From positions 1 through 25,140 of the IMG/VR virus record IMGVR_UViG_3300037189_004798: 25,140 nt of DNA; one strand, given 5' to 3'. Position 1 is the stretch's first letter; the number at the start of each line of letters is the position of its first letter. Shown one piece after another: positions 15,244 through 21,688 of this stretch. The notes beneath the pieces were generated by a model that was not told where the DNA came from, did not search any database, and saw only the letters and a program-made list of their open reading frames with translations. Made by a program: the position numbers and the translations under genes. Source of the DNA: a virus.

Positions 15244-15558
15244 TTATTCTTCGCGGCTGTACACTTTAGCTTCCTCAATCCATTGCGCGGCCTCATCGGC
15301 TGTTACCTGGAAGATTGTCAGGTCATCGCCTGCAAATGCTTCATCGTGTATAGCCTGGTCAAGTTCGGCCACCGTGAGTTCCATCCCGAATTGTTCTGTG
15401 ATTGATTCCCACGCCTTGAGGTAGCTGAATTTTTCGTACCTGTTGTGAAGGAACAACTGCGGGTCGGTGGACTCGTTCATGCGCAGCTGGCAGTCCGGGC
15501 AATGCTGCCTTAATGCAGCCTGCATTCCCTGAATGATGAAGTGAATCGTGCGGCTCAT
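15244..15558 (-). CDS. Conserved-looking phage protein of unknown function
   Basis: 104 residues, soluble, acidic C-terminal half. It starts MSRTIHFIIQGMQAALRQHC and has one CPDC pair near residue 20, too little for a zinc finger by itself. The rest is probably helical (LKAWESITEQFGMELTVAEL, ADEAAQWIEEAKVYSREE). It is the last gene of the small block that begins at 16480, two bases after the previous stop, and is followed by a terminator. I do not recognise a family. Confidence 0.55.
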   Translation of the reverse strand: MSRTIHFIIQGMQAALRQHCPDCQLRMNESTDPQLFLHNRYEKFSYLKAWESITEQFGMELTVAELDQAIHDEAFAGDDLTIFQVTADEAAQWIEEAKVYSREE

Positions 15559-15560
15559 GA

Positions 15561-15797
15561 TTAGTTTATATTTATGTCATTCAATTTAGTGAAATCTACT
15601 AACTGAACATCGTTTGGGTCAACCCACAGCTTCTTGTCATGCACGGCAAGAATTTGTATTTGATAAGTTTCCCCATTTTGAACTATTTCACAAAGTGCAG
15701 TCCTTATGGCTTGTTTTTTTGGATTACGTTTTGCGACATCGGCAATCCAGTCAAGGCAATTTCGCACAGCCTTTTCAAGTGTATTTGACTTCTTCAT
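15561..15797 (-). CDS. Small protein of unknown function
   Basis: 78 residues, basic N-terminal half (MKKSNTLEKAVRNCLDWIAD, then VAKRNPKKQAIRTALCEIV) followed by a beta-like part (TYQIQILAVHDKKLWVDPND). It is visibly more AT-rich than its neighbours, which may mean later acquisition. It overlaps the upstream stop by four bases (ATGA). No family recognised. Confidence 0.5.
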   Translation of the reverse strand: MKKSNTLEKAVRNCLDWIADVAKRNPKKQAIRTALCEIVQNGETYQIQILAVHDKKLWVDPNDVQLVDFTKLNDININ

Positions 15798-16249
15798 AAC
15801 TTAATCGCAAGCGTCTCCCCTCCCGCTGTGTATGTTGGCAATTCCACTTCTTCGCCGTCAGCGGTGACCGTAGTTGCTCCGAACTTGGTTGACTGTAGGT
15901 AAGCCGCCTTCGCCCGCTCTTCAATCGAGGAAAGGTTCGCCTTCGCAGCCTGCCAGTCTTTCAAGCCTTTGTAATCCCATCGGCCTGCTGCTGCCTTTTT
16001 CTGAACCTCCACGCCGAAATAGTTGAAGGTTTTTTCCGACCATTTCGCCGCCTCTCGCATGGCTTCGTCTTTTACCTGCCCCTTAAGGTCAGCCGCCATT
16101 TTTTCAATCCGGCTAAGGGTAATGTAAGCGGCCAGCGCGTCAATTGCTCCGCTGTCCTGTTGGATGGCGTAATCCGCCATCGCATTGATGATGTGCAGCC
16201 CCCGAGCGAACTCGGTGTGCTGCTGTTCTGTGTTGTGTATCTGTTCCAT
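15794..16249 (-). CDS. Phage protein of unknown function, helical
   Basis: 151 residues, largely helical and charged: HIINAMADYAIQQDSGAIDA, then LSRIEKMAADLKGQVKDEAM and AKANLSSIEERAKAAYLQST, with a short beta-like C-terminal tail (EVELPTYTAGGETLAIKL). The DYKGLKDWQAAK stretch suggests a peptide-binding helix, but no catalytic motif is seen. Its position in an early block suggests a role in takeover or replication support. Function unknown. Confidence 0.55.
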   Translation of the reverse strand: MEQIHNTEQQHTEFARGLHIINAMADYAIQQDSGAIDALAAYITLSRIEKMAADLKGQVKDEAMREAAKWSEKTFNYFGVEVQKKAAAGRWDYKGLKDWQAAKANLSSIEERAKAAYLQSTKFGATTVTADGEEVELPTYTAGGETLAIKL

Positions 16250-16252
16250 TGG

Positions 16253-16480
16253 TTACAGTGCAATAACTTGAATAACATAATCAGAATCGAGATCGTGCCA
16301 TTCGCCGTTGGCGAGGTCTTCAGGACGTTCTCGGTCTGGGCAGTAATTGTCCCACAACTGCAGCAGGTGGTTGCCGCTCATGAAGTCGTAATCGCGATTC
16401 TGAATGTGTTTCTGACAGCCGCGCAGTTTAACGTCGTAACGAGCGTTGGCGGTGATGGTGGTGTGTTGTGCGTTTTGCAT
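16253..16480 (-). CDS. Small early protein of unknown function
   Basis: 75 residues starting MQNAQHTTITANARYDVKLR, with an acidic C-terminal half (YCPDRERPEDLANGEWHDLD) and final strand SDYVIQVIAL. The ATG is only four bases after a near-consensus host promoter, so the message is probably leaderless. It is the first gene of a four-gene block ending at 15244. No family recognised. Confidence 0.6.
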   Translation of the reverse strand: MQNAQHTTITANARYDVKLRGCQKHIQNRDYDFMSGNHLLQLWDNYCPDRERPEDLANGEWHDLDSDYVIQVIAL

Positions 16481-16484
16481 GATT

Positions 16485-16514
16485 CAAAGGTAATATCTTT
16501 CTGAAAACCTGCAA
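16485..16514 (-). promoter_or_regulatory. Bacteroidota-type promoter (TTG, 19 bases, TACCTTTG)
   Basis: On the minus strand TTG (16514 to 16512), a 19-base spacer and TACCTTTG (16492 to 16485) match the Bacteroidota sigma consensus (TTTG or TTG with 19-21 bases to TAnnTTTG). ATG 16480 follows after four bases, so the transcript probably begins at or next to the start codon. Confidence 0.85.
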
Positions 16515-16525
16515 GAACTATTTTC

Positions 16526-16573
16526 GCTAAACAGGCTAAACGCTTACCGAACTACACCAAATATTTACCGAAC
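16526..16573. repeat. Paired direct repeats upstream of the early promoter
   Basis: GCTAAAC occurs at 16526-16532 and 16535-16541, and TTACCGAAC at 16544-16552 and 16565-16573. The second pair is 21 bases apart, two helical turns, and its outer copy overlaps the stop of the glycosyltransferase gene. They lie just upstream of the promoter at 16485-16514 and could bind a regulator. Confidence 0.55.
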
Positions 16574-17593
16574 AGAACTAAGAACGTCATAAAAGAACTG
16601 TACCCGGTCAAGATTTACCTGCGAAAGGTCACCATTGGCGGATAGATACTCCGCATTCGCCGCCCCATTCATCTTGCCTTCGTAAGCCTCATACAGCCGG
16701 GCCTTCCATTCCGAGCGTGTCCGGGCCGTGTAGACTCCCGGCGATGGATGGTTAGCGTAAGGCCCGTAGTCAGACGCGATGACAGGCAGCGAATAGCACC
16801 CGGCCTCTTTCACCTTCAGGTCTGACTTCACCCGATTAAATCCATTGGAAATAATCGGGGCTAAGGCCACATCCATGCGGCTGTAATAAATGCCGTACAT
16901 AGACGGGTGAACTCCGGGGCGCAGCTTCAGCCATTCAGGATGCCCCACCGGCGCAAAGGCATTGCCCACCGCCTGCCATTCGGTGTCTGCCTCATCGTAT
17001 CCGCATAGATTGAATTCGCTGCCGGTCTCCTCGCAGAACTCTCTGACCGCATCGGCAATAATCAGCAGGTCGTATCGGTGCGACCGGCTGCCGACATAGC
17101 CGACCCGGAATCGCTTATCGGGGTGCTTTTCCTGATTCCATTGCAGATCCGTAAGGTTCAGGGCATTGGGAACAATAACTGCATTGCGATTGACCTTGCT
17201 CACCTCTTTTAACAGCCGATCATTCTCGCAGATGACGGCATCCGCCGCGAACATGGCCTTTTGAATCTTCGCAGACAATCCCCGCTTCTCCCATTCAGCA
17301 TGAGCTGGGTTGTATCGATTCATCATCCAATGATCATCCATGTCCACTATGAATGGAACGCCAAGGGTATTGAGGATGTCGATGATTCGTTCCTGTGGCT
17401 CGGCAAGTGTTCCGTTCCAGATAACCAAATCGTACTGGCTCAGGTCGGGAAGCGGCTGGTAATTGCCTTTATCATCGCGGGTTGCCCAAATGTCAACCTC
17501 GGCAAAGTCTCTGATGCGAAGGTCATGCAGGGGCGCATATAGGCGGTGGTAACTTACCCCGCTCATGCCGTTTAATATTCCGAGTATTTTCAA
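16565..17593 (-). CDS. Glycosyltransferase, GT-B fold, GT4-like
   Basis: 342 residues. The N-terminal domain begins MKILGILNGMSGVSYHRLYA and has PFIVDMDDHWMM and ADAVICENDRLLKEVSK; the C-terminal domain has VPNALNL, FRVGYVGSRSHRYDLLI and the donor-binding stretch DVALAPIISNGFNRVKSDLK followed by VKEAGCYSLPVIAS, typical of GT4-family enzymes that use nucleotide sugars. The Lys/Glu pair in that last stretch is the usual phosphate and ribose contact region. The start is TTG 17593, overlapping the previous stop as TTGA; starting at Met9 would remove the first beta strand. The target may be modified phage DNA, a virion protein or a host surface glycan; the neighbouring sugar genes make the first plausible. 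Confidence 0.85.
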   Translation of the reverse strand: MKILGILNGMSGVSYHRLYAPLHDLRIRDFAEVDIWATRDDKGNYQPLPDLSQYDLVIWNGTLAEPQERIIDILNTLGVPFIVDMDDHWMMNRYNPAHAEWEKRGLSAKIQKAMFAADAVICENDRLLKEVSKVNRNAVIVPNALNLTDLQWNQEKHPDKRFRVGYVGSRSHRYDLLIIADAVREFCEETGSEFNLCGYDEADTEWQAVGNAFAPVGHPEWLKLRPGVHPSMYGIYYSRMDVALAPIISNGFNRVKSDLKVKEAGCYSLPVIASDYGPYANHPSPGVYTARTRSEWKARLYEAYEGKMNGAANAEYLSANGDLSQVNLDRVQFFYDVLSSVR

Positions 17594-17796
17594 TTGCTAT
17601 GGAAGTTATAGTGGTGTGTTCCCTCCGTGTCGATGATGCAATGCAGCCTGCCGACTACCTTCAGCCAAGGATATTGAAGTCGGCATATCGCCTCAGCCTG
17701 CATCCAGCTTATTGCCTCGATGTTCTGCCCGGCATACTTTTTCAGCCTGCCGTCCCCCTGGTCAATTGCGGTGAATTCGGTGATGTAGGTCTTCAT
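17590..17796 (-). CDS. Small protein of unknown function
   Basis: 68 residues, starting MKTYITEFTAIDQGDGRLKK, with a central IEAISWMQAEAICRLQYPWL and a terminal His-rich part (THHYNFHSN). Beta-helix-beta appearance, no family recognised. It sits in a chain of four-base overlaps between the small-terminase candidate and the GT4-like gene, so it is almost certainly translated. Confidence 0.55.
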   Translation of the reverse strand: MKTYITEFTAIDQGDGRLKKYAGQNIEAISWMQAEAICRLQYPWLKVVGRLHCIIDTEGTHHYNFHSN

Positions 17797-18152
17797 TCAG
17801 GCGGATTCAGGTTCATTGTAACGTGTACCTCTCCACTCAAGTCCATGTCCACTTGCTCCTTGGGCTTGCCATAGACTCGGCTCAGTAGCGTTTCGATGCT
17901 GTACAGGCTGCCCTTTTCGATGCTGCGCTTGATTGCCGCCGCGATGGTCTTTTCCAATACGGTTGCATTCGTGTTTTCGAAAGCGTCCTTTAGTTCTTCG
18001 ATGGTCATAGCCATCATAACTTGGATACAGTCGTTTATTTCGGCCAGCTTGTAGCCCTGCGCCTTCAGCGTGGAAACGTACTTGCGTGGTCTGCCGTTGG
18101 GGTTTCCTGATTGCCCTTGTTTGAATCGGCTATGCTCTGGAGGTTCTGGCAT
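17793..18152 (-). CDS. Small terminase candidate (GNPNGRP N-terminal motif)
   Basis: 119 residues. It starts MPEPPEHSRFKQGQSGNPNG, followed by RPRK: the FKxGQSGNPxGRP motif (DUF5681-type) seen in phage proteins placed next to terminases. The middle is helical (IQVMMAMTIEELKDAFENTN, then LEKTIAAAIKRSIEKGS), and the end has LLSRVYGKPKEQVDM, a pattern familiar from small terminase subunits that recognise packaging sites. If so, the small subunit is about 12 kb from TerL and on the opposite strand, which is uncommon. It overlaps the next gene by ATGA. A general DNA-binding protein is the alternative. Confidence 0.55.
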   Translation of the reverse strand: MPEPPEHSRFKQGQSGNPNGRPRKYVSTLKAQGYKLAEINDCIQVMMAMTIEELKDAFENTNATVLEKTIAAAIKRSIEKGSLYSIETLLSRVYGKPKEQVDMDLSGEVHVTMNLNPPE

Positions 18153-18164
18153 TGTTTCCCTGTT

Positions 18165-18392
18165 TTATCCCTGCTTTATACCGCATAACGGAAAACAAAA
18201 AGTCTTCACTTCCGTTCCGGCTTTGATTGTTTTTCCGTTGGTCGTGGTTACTTGTTTGGATAGTTTTTCGCGGCGTTGTCCCCACCATCCCATCTTTTCG
18301 CGGTCTGGTTTGTCTTGCGTTGTGTAGCCGATAAACTTGTCGCCGATGTAGTACTCGATAAAATATCCGGTTGTTTGGTATGTTGGTGTCAT
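18165..18392 (-). CDS. Small protein of unknown function
   Basis: 75 residues from ATG 18392: MTPTYQTTGYFIEYYIGDKF, then a central WWGQRREKLSKQVTTTN and a C-terminal VKTFCFPLCGIKQG with two cysteines. A TTG nine bases upstream is in frame but falls inside the -7 box, so it is rejected. The ATG follows the box by six bases. No family recognised; strand-rich, soluble. Confidence 0.55.
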   Translation of the reverse strand: MTPTYQTTGYFIEYYIGDKFIGYTTQDKPDREKMGWWGQRREKLSKQVTTTNGKTIKAGTEVKTFCFPLCGIKQG

Positions 18393-18398
18393 CGTTAG

Positions 18399-18406
18399 CA
18401 AAGATA
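18399..18406 (-). promoter_or_regulatory. Host-type -7 box TATCTTTG
   Basis: On the minus strand TATCTTTG (18406 to 18399) ends six bases before ATG 18392, consistent with a leaderless message for 18165-18392 and the genes after it. No TTG lies at the usual distance upstream; the nearest is about 28 bases away. Confidence 0.55.
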
Positions 18407-19180
18407 TTACTTTTTGCGATTTTTAAAAACCTTCCAATCTACAAAATGATGATACCGGTTGAATCTAATAACCGTCTTTGCATATTGTGGCCACACTTTT
18501 TCAAGCATTTTTGCTTTTAGTAGCTTTTTGCGCGGGTCGTTTCCTTTGTACAACTCATCCTGATTTCCGCCCTTCATTTTGACCGATGTACTAACCTTGT
18601 CGGCCATATAGTAAACGCATGAACTTGTAGTGCCGCCATTGTGCAATAACTGTAAGCACAAATCTACGTCTTCATTGTATTTTAGCCTCCACCTGTAATT
18701 CATATTGCAACGGATAAGCATTGCAGAGTAAACATGGCAGTTGTACTTGAATGGTTTTTTTGGTGGTTTAACAACGAAATTTTGCTCCTCAAAACCTGTT
18801 ATATCAATATTGTCTTTGATTGCTTGCCGTTCAACAAAAAGAAAAGCCTTTACTATTTCGTTTGTACGTTTTTTTTTGCCGTTTACCCAAGTTGTCCACT
18901 TAAAAATATTGTCATCAAAAATCCAATGCCTGTCATAGCCTTTTTTCTTGGCATCTTCCCAACAATAGTTGCGGGCAGGGTAACTACCAAGCTCAAGATT
19001 TGAAAACGGAAGAACAAGTAAACGATGATCCCCTAATGCTTTTGCATATTGCTCGCGTTCTTGAGGTTCAACCGCAATCAAATAATCGATTCCAGCGGAT
19101 TCAAATAGTTTTGCCGTAAGAGGGTTGTATGCCCTTCCTTTGCTGACTATATAGACGGGGTACTGAAGTCTACATGCCAT
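18407..19180 (-). CDS. TET/JBP-associated-type glycosyltransferase (TAGT-like)
   Basis: 257 residues. The N-terminal pattern YPVYIVSKGRAYNPLTAKLF, then YLIAVEPQEREQYAKAL, LLVLPFSNLELGSYPARNY and HWIFDDNIFKW (DDN at 89-91, the metal/nucleotide-sugar site), together with YNEDVDLCLQLLHNGGTT, matches the TET-associated glycosyltransferase family, which adds sugars to hydroxymethylated pyrimidines in phage DNA. No TET/JBP dioxygenase is in the window, so the base substrate is unknown. The gene is visibly AT-rich compared with its neighbours and overlaps the ParB-like gene by 34 bases, starting inside it; both point to later acquisition. The direct neighbour encoding a ParB-like protein fits known hypermodification clusters. 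Family call fairly firm, DNA substrate inferred. Confidence 0.72.
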   Translation of the reverse strand: MACRLQYPVYIVSKGRAYNPLTAKLFESAGIDYLIAVEPQEREQYAKALGDHRLLVLPFSNLELGSYPARNYCWEDAKKKGYDRHWIFDDNIFKWTTWVNGKKKRTNEIVKAFLFVERQAIKDNIDITGFEEQNFVVKPPKKPFKYNCHVYSAMLIRCNMNYRWRLKYNEDVDLCLQLLHNGGTTSSCVYYMADKVSTSVKMKGGNQDELYKGNDPRKKLLKAKMLEKVWPQYAKTVIRFNRYHHFVDWKVFKNRKK

Positions 19181-19710
19181 GCGGTACTGAATTTTTTAAC
19201 CTGCAATGATGAATCACGGCTCAACCAGCTGTCTGCTTCCTCTGGGCCATCAAAGATAAATACAACCCTTTGCAATCCGGAAGCTGTGCCGATTGGGTCA
19301 AATTCTTCGCTCATGTCCAAATCATCTTCGGTCATCGTATTTACTGCGTGGCCAAAAATTGGCAAATCCAAACCCCACGCCTCCAGCTTTTCCGCGTCCC
19401 ATTGATTTGCAAGCATATTCCAATCCCACTCGCCGCCGCTGACGTTATCCTTAATCACAAACTCGGCCTGCTTGTCTTCGGGCCAGTCCACTACCTCAAC
19501 AGGCACTTCCTTCCATCCTGCCACCTGCATTGCCTTGAATCGCATATTGCCGCCGAGGATCACCATATCCGTATTGCAGACAATAGGCCGAATGGTTGCC
19601 ATTTCCGGGAACTCATTCAGTGATTCAACGAGCTTCGCAAACTTATCGTCTTTGATAATTCGCGGGTTGCTCGGATTCAGTTTAACGTCTTTGATTTTGT
19701 AGAGCTGCAT
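19147..19710 (-). CDS. ParB/sulfiredoxin-fold protein (ParB-like nuclease domain)
   Basis: 187 residues. Residues 1-85 form the ParB-type N-terminal domain: VKLNPSNPRIIKDDKFAKLV, then FPEMATIRPIVCNTDMVILG and the GGNMRFKAMQVAGWKEVPV motif, which corresponds to the nucleotide-binding GxRR box of the family. The rest (EFVIKDNVSGGEWDWNMLAN) is the usual extension of phage ParB-like proteins, which sit near terminases, methylases and base-modification genes. No helix-turn-helix of a chromosome-partition ParB is evident, so a partition role is unlikely; it may act as nuclease or as NTP-dependent enzyme in DNA modification. Its start overlaps the HNH gene by 29 bases. Confidence 0.8.
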   Translation of the reverse strand: MQLYKIKDVKLNPSNPRIIKDDKFAKLVESLNEFPEMATIRPIVCNTDMVILGGNMRFKAMQVAGWKEVPVEVVDWPEDKQAEFVIKDNVSGGEWDWNMLANQWDAEKLEAWGLDLPIFGHAVNTMTEDDLDMSEEFDPIGTASGLQRVVFIFDGPEEADSWLSRDSSLQVKKFSTAWHVDFSTPSI

Positions 19711-19945
19711 TAACTATCTCTTTAAGTTTATCTTTCGGCAATACCGTGCCAAAGTCTGCCTCTGTGTGGCAGGGTCGGCAAAGTGCAATTAGGTTATCAG
19801 GTGTATCGCGCAATTTGCTTCCACCCATTCCACGGGGTTGGATGTGGTGAATGTCGGATGCTGCCACGCCGCATACCTCGCAGCCGATGAAATCTGTCTT
19901 TGTCAGTCCGCGCGATTCAAGATATACCATGATGTAGTGTTTCAC
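19682..19945 (-). CDS. HNH endonuclease
   Basis: 87 residues with a complete small HNH domain: CEVC (Cys22, Cys25), DIHHIQPRGMGG with His33/His34 as the metal and catalytic pair, NLIALCRPCHTEADFG with Cys56, Cys59 and His60. Such stand-alone HNH proteins nick DNA; in phages they may help packaging cleavage or behave as homing nucleases. The start is GTG 19945, overlapping the methyltransferase stop (GTGA); ATG 19930 is an alternative that keeps the domain. No free-standing flanking homology is visible that would mark it as a homing insertion. Confidence 0.88.
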   Translation of the reverse strand: MKHYIMVYLESRGLTKTDFIGCEVCGVAASDIHHIQPRGMGGSKLRDTPDNLIALCRPCHTEADFGTVLPKDKLKEIVNAALQNQRR

Positions 19946-20499
19946 TTGCGGATTATGACTTCGATGGAAAATTCACCGTTGTTGTGTTCCTCTGGCCGGT
20001 CGGCATTGGTAGCCGTGTCGATTACCTCAAACGATTCAACCAGCTCTTGATTGACGGCAGCCGACGCAACTACCCCCCACAGGCTGAAGGTGTGAGGCGG
20101 GTCGCATTCGCCGGGAAGGTAAAAATACTTGTGGTCTTGATTCCATCGGCTCGGCAGGGTGCGTTTTCGCTCGTACAAATCCCGATGGGGTACGGATATA
20201 ATCACTACGCCGCCCGGCTTGCAGATGCGCAGCCAGTTCTTGACCGCTGTCACCGGGTCTGACAGGTGTTCCAGGACGTGCGAAGCATACACGTAATCGA
20301 ACTCATTTTCCGGGTAGATTTCCATGAAGGTCGCATCGCAATCGTCCTTATCGTGGTGAACCGCGTCTGGACTGATTGTGTCCAGTCCATCGTGCGTGTC
20401 AATCCTTCCACAGCCGATGTCAATACCCTTGCCGTGAATGTAGGCCTCATAAAAGCCCGATGCAATCCGCCGTGCGTGTGCCTTTCGTGTTTCAGCCAT
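19942..20499 (-). CDS. Class I SAM-dependent methyltransferase
   Basis: 185 residues from ATG 20499. Motif I is GIDIGCG (25-31), followed by acidic HHDKDDCDATF, then motif IV-like FDYVYASHVLEHL and the post-motif KPGGVVIISVPH, the pattern of Methyltransf_11-type enzymes that methylate small molecules or sugars. There is no DPPY or PCQ motif, so it is not a standard DNA base methylase. A longer frame to 20637 is open but lies wholly inside the preceding gene and is rejected. It overlaps that glycosyltransferase-like gene by eight bases; the pairing suggests methylation of a sugar or of a nucleotide modification. Confidence 0.82.
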   Translation of the reverse strand: MAETRKAHARRIASGFYEAYIHGKGIDIGCGRIDTHDGLDTISPDAVHHDKDDCDATFMEIYPENEFDYVYASHVLEHLSDPVTAVKNWLRICKPGGVVIISVPHRDLYERKRTLPSRWNQDHKYFYLPGECDPPHTFSLWGVVASAAVNQELVESFEVIDTATNADRPEEHNNGEFSIEVIIRK

Positions 20500-21238
20500 T
20501 GGTAAGTTTTTCGATGTGATAAACCATATTATCAGCGTTATAAATAACTCCCCAATTTTCGCCCGTGCTGACCACATTCGGACAGTAGGGAGAGAGTTCC
20601 AATGCGCGCGGGTGGTCGAATATTTCTGCGATGGCAAACGGGCTGCTCTGGTTGCCGAAGTGCATTCGGCCTCCGCAAATCATGCGGGCCATTGTCAGGA
20701 AGTCCGGCGTGTCTGCTTTGATTGCATCCGGAACGTGAACTTTGAACGCTTCGTATTCGCTGCCCACTCCGATGAATATCTTCTCCATCGGCAGGTCGTT
20801 CAGCAGTTTCCATTTGTCCGCTCCCCCTGCCGCATTGTTCCTGTACCGCTCCGACAGGTTCACTGTAACATATCCGTTAATCGGTTCGTCAATCGTAAAG
20901 GCAGGGCCGGGCCTTAACTCAGGGTACACCGCCAGAATCCACCGGCGAATGTCATAGGCCGCAAGATTAATGCGAGCCTCACGGAACAGGTCAAGGTCAT
21001 AGTCTACCTCTTCACCTTCCCAGAGCTTGCACCGGATGCCCAGATGTTCCACCAAAGGCATAAGCATGGCGCAGGTTGCCTCGTTCAGCATCACAGAGCC
21101 GCCCGGATGGTGAAGACCTGCCGCGTATTGCGCCGGACGGTTCGGGTTCAGGTACAGGGTATGTTCGCCCGGGATCGCCGCGATGGTCGGCAGGATGTAA
21201 ATGATGTCTCCGGCATTTCCTGAGTGCTTAAATTCCAT
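20492..21238 (-). CDS. Glycosyltransferase-like protein (GT9/heptosyltransferase-like)
   Basis: 248 residues. The start MEFKHSGNAGDIIYILPTIA has the GDxIxxLPxIxA signature of the GT9 heptosyltransferase-type GT-B fold, and the C-terminal half has EKIFIGVGSEYEAFKVHVPD, then LTMARMICGGRMHFGNQSSP followed by FAIAEIF, the donor-site region of that fold. It is shorter than bacterial heptosyltransferases (about 320-350). With the adjacent methyltransferase and the two other glycosyltransferases it probably belongs to a sugar pathway acting on phage DNA or on a glycan. Catalysis is inferred; a sugar-binding pseudoenzyme is possible. Confidence 0.7.
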   Translation of the reverse strand: MEFKHSGNAGDIIYILPTIAAIPGEHTLYLNPNRPAQYAAGLHHPGGSVMLNEATCAMLMPLVEHLGIRCKLWEGEEVDYDLDLFREARINLAAYDIRRWILAVYPELRPGPAFTIDEPINGYVTVNLSERYRNNAAGGADKWKLLNDLPMEKIFIGVGSEYEAFKVHVPDAIKADTPDFLTMARMICGGRMHFGNQSSPFAIAEIFDHPRALELSPYCPNVVSTGENWGVIYNADNMVYHIEKLTNG

Positions 21239-21431
21239 AGTGGTTTTCTAATTGTCTCATTGCATCCACCTTGCACGATGGGCAGGTGGTAAGTTTTCTG
21301 TTCAGGCAGACGAAGGCCAGCCGGTTAATAACCGCGTTTTCATCGCCGGTAAATGTCCATGCCAACGTCCGCTTGTACTGCTGCCACTTCGGCAGGAGTG
21401 CCGCGAATTCCGCCCGCTGCTCTTCGGTCAT
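21228..21431 (-). CDS. Small protein with CPSC motif, unknown function
   Basis: 67 residues from ATG 21431: MTEEQRAEFAALLPKWQQYK, a central FTGDENAVINRLAFVCLNRK and the end TTCPSCKVDAMRQLENHY. The CPxC pair near the end might bind a metal in a dimer. A longer frame to 21542 exists but lies inside the upstream membrane-protein gene; ATG 21431 gives the usual four-base ATGA overlap. No family recognised. Confidence 0.5.
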   Translation of the reverse strand: MTEEQRAEFAALLPKWQQYKRTLAWTFTGDENAVINRLAFVCLNRKLTTCPSCKVDAMRQLENHYGI

Positions 21432-21664
21432 TGGTACAGGGTCTTTGAAAAAAATCTTGCAAGTATGGGTGCAATACCGGCGTAAACCGGATTTACGTGC
21501 AGCAGGGCAAGAGCAAGAATGGAAATCCAAAATGACAGGCACTCCGGGCAGGCAAAAACGAAGTATCCACCGAACACACCGTCGGGACGCTGCTGGTTAT
21601 TCAGCGCAAAAGGCACGGATGCGCCCGCAATGGAAACGAGAATTAGGAAAATGTCAATGCTCAT
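21428..21664 (-). CDS. Small two-segment membrane protein with CPEC motif
   Basis: 78 residues from ATG 21664. Residues 3-20 (IDIFLILVSIAGASVPFAL) and about 43-68 (LSFWISILALALLHVNPVYA) look like membrane helices, separated by a loop with GGYFVFACPECLSFW. The CPxCxxFW pattern recalls small membrane proteins of the DUF1360 kind. The in-frame TTG at 21673 lies in the -7 box and is rejected. A holin role is conceivable from the topology but nothing else supports it; there is no endolysin next to it. Confidence 0.55.
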   Translation of the reverse strand: MSIDIFLILVSIAGASVPFALNNQQRPDGVFGGYFVFACPECLSFWISILALALLHVNPVYAGIAPILARFFSKTLYQ

Positions 21665-21670
21665 GGTTCG

Positions 21671-21678
21671 CAAATTTA
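21671..21678 (-). promoter_or_regulatory. Host-type -7 box TAAATTTG before the accessory operon
   Basis: On the minus strand TAAATTTG (21678 to 21671) matches TAnnTTTG and ends six bases before ATG 21664. A TTG at the normal distance is absent. It would drive the overlapping chain of genes from 21664 down to 18407. Confidence 0.55.
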
Positions 21679-21688
21679 GGTAATATTT

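Noticed and set aside
19682-19945. HNH gene as a homing mobile element
   Set aside because: It is integrated by a four-base overlap in an operon and shows no intron, split gene or flanking repeats.
20500-20637. N-terminal extension of the methyltransferase
   Set aside because: It lies entirely in the preceding glycosyltransferase-like gene and contains no methyltransferase motif; ATG 20499 gives a complete fold.
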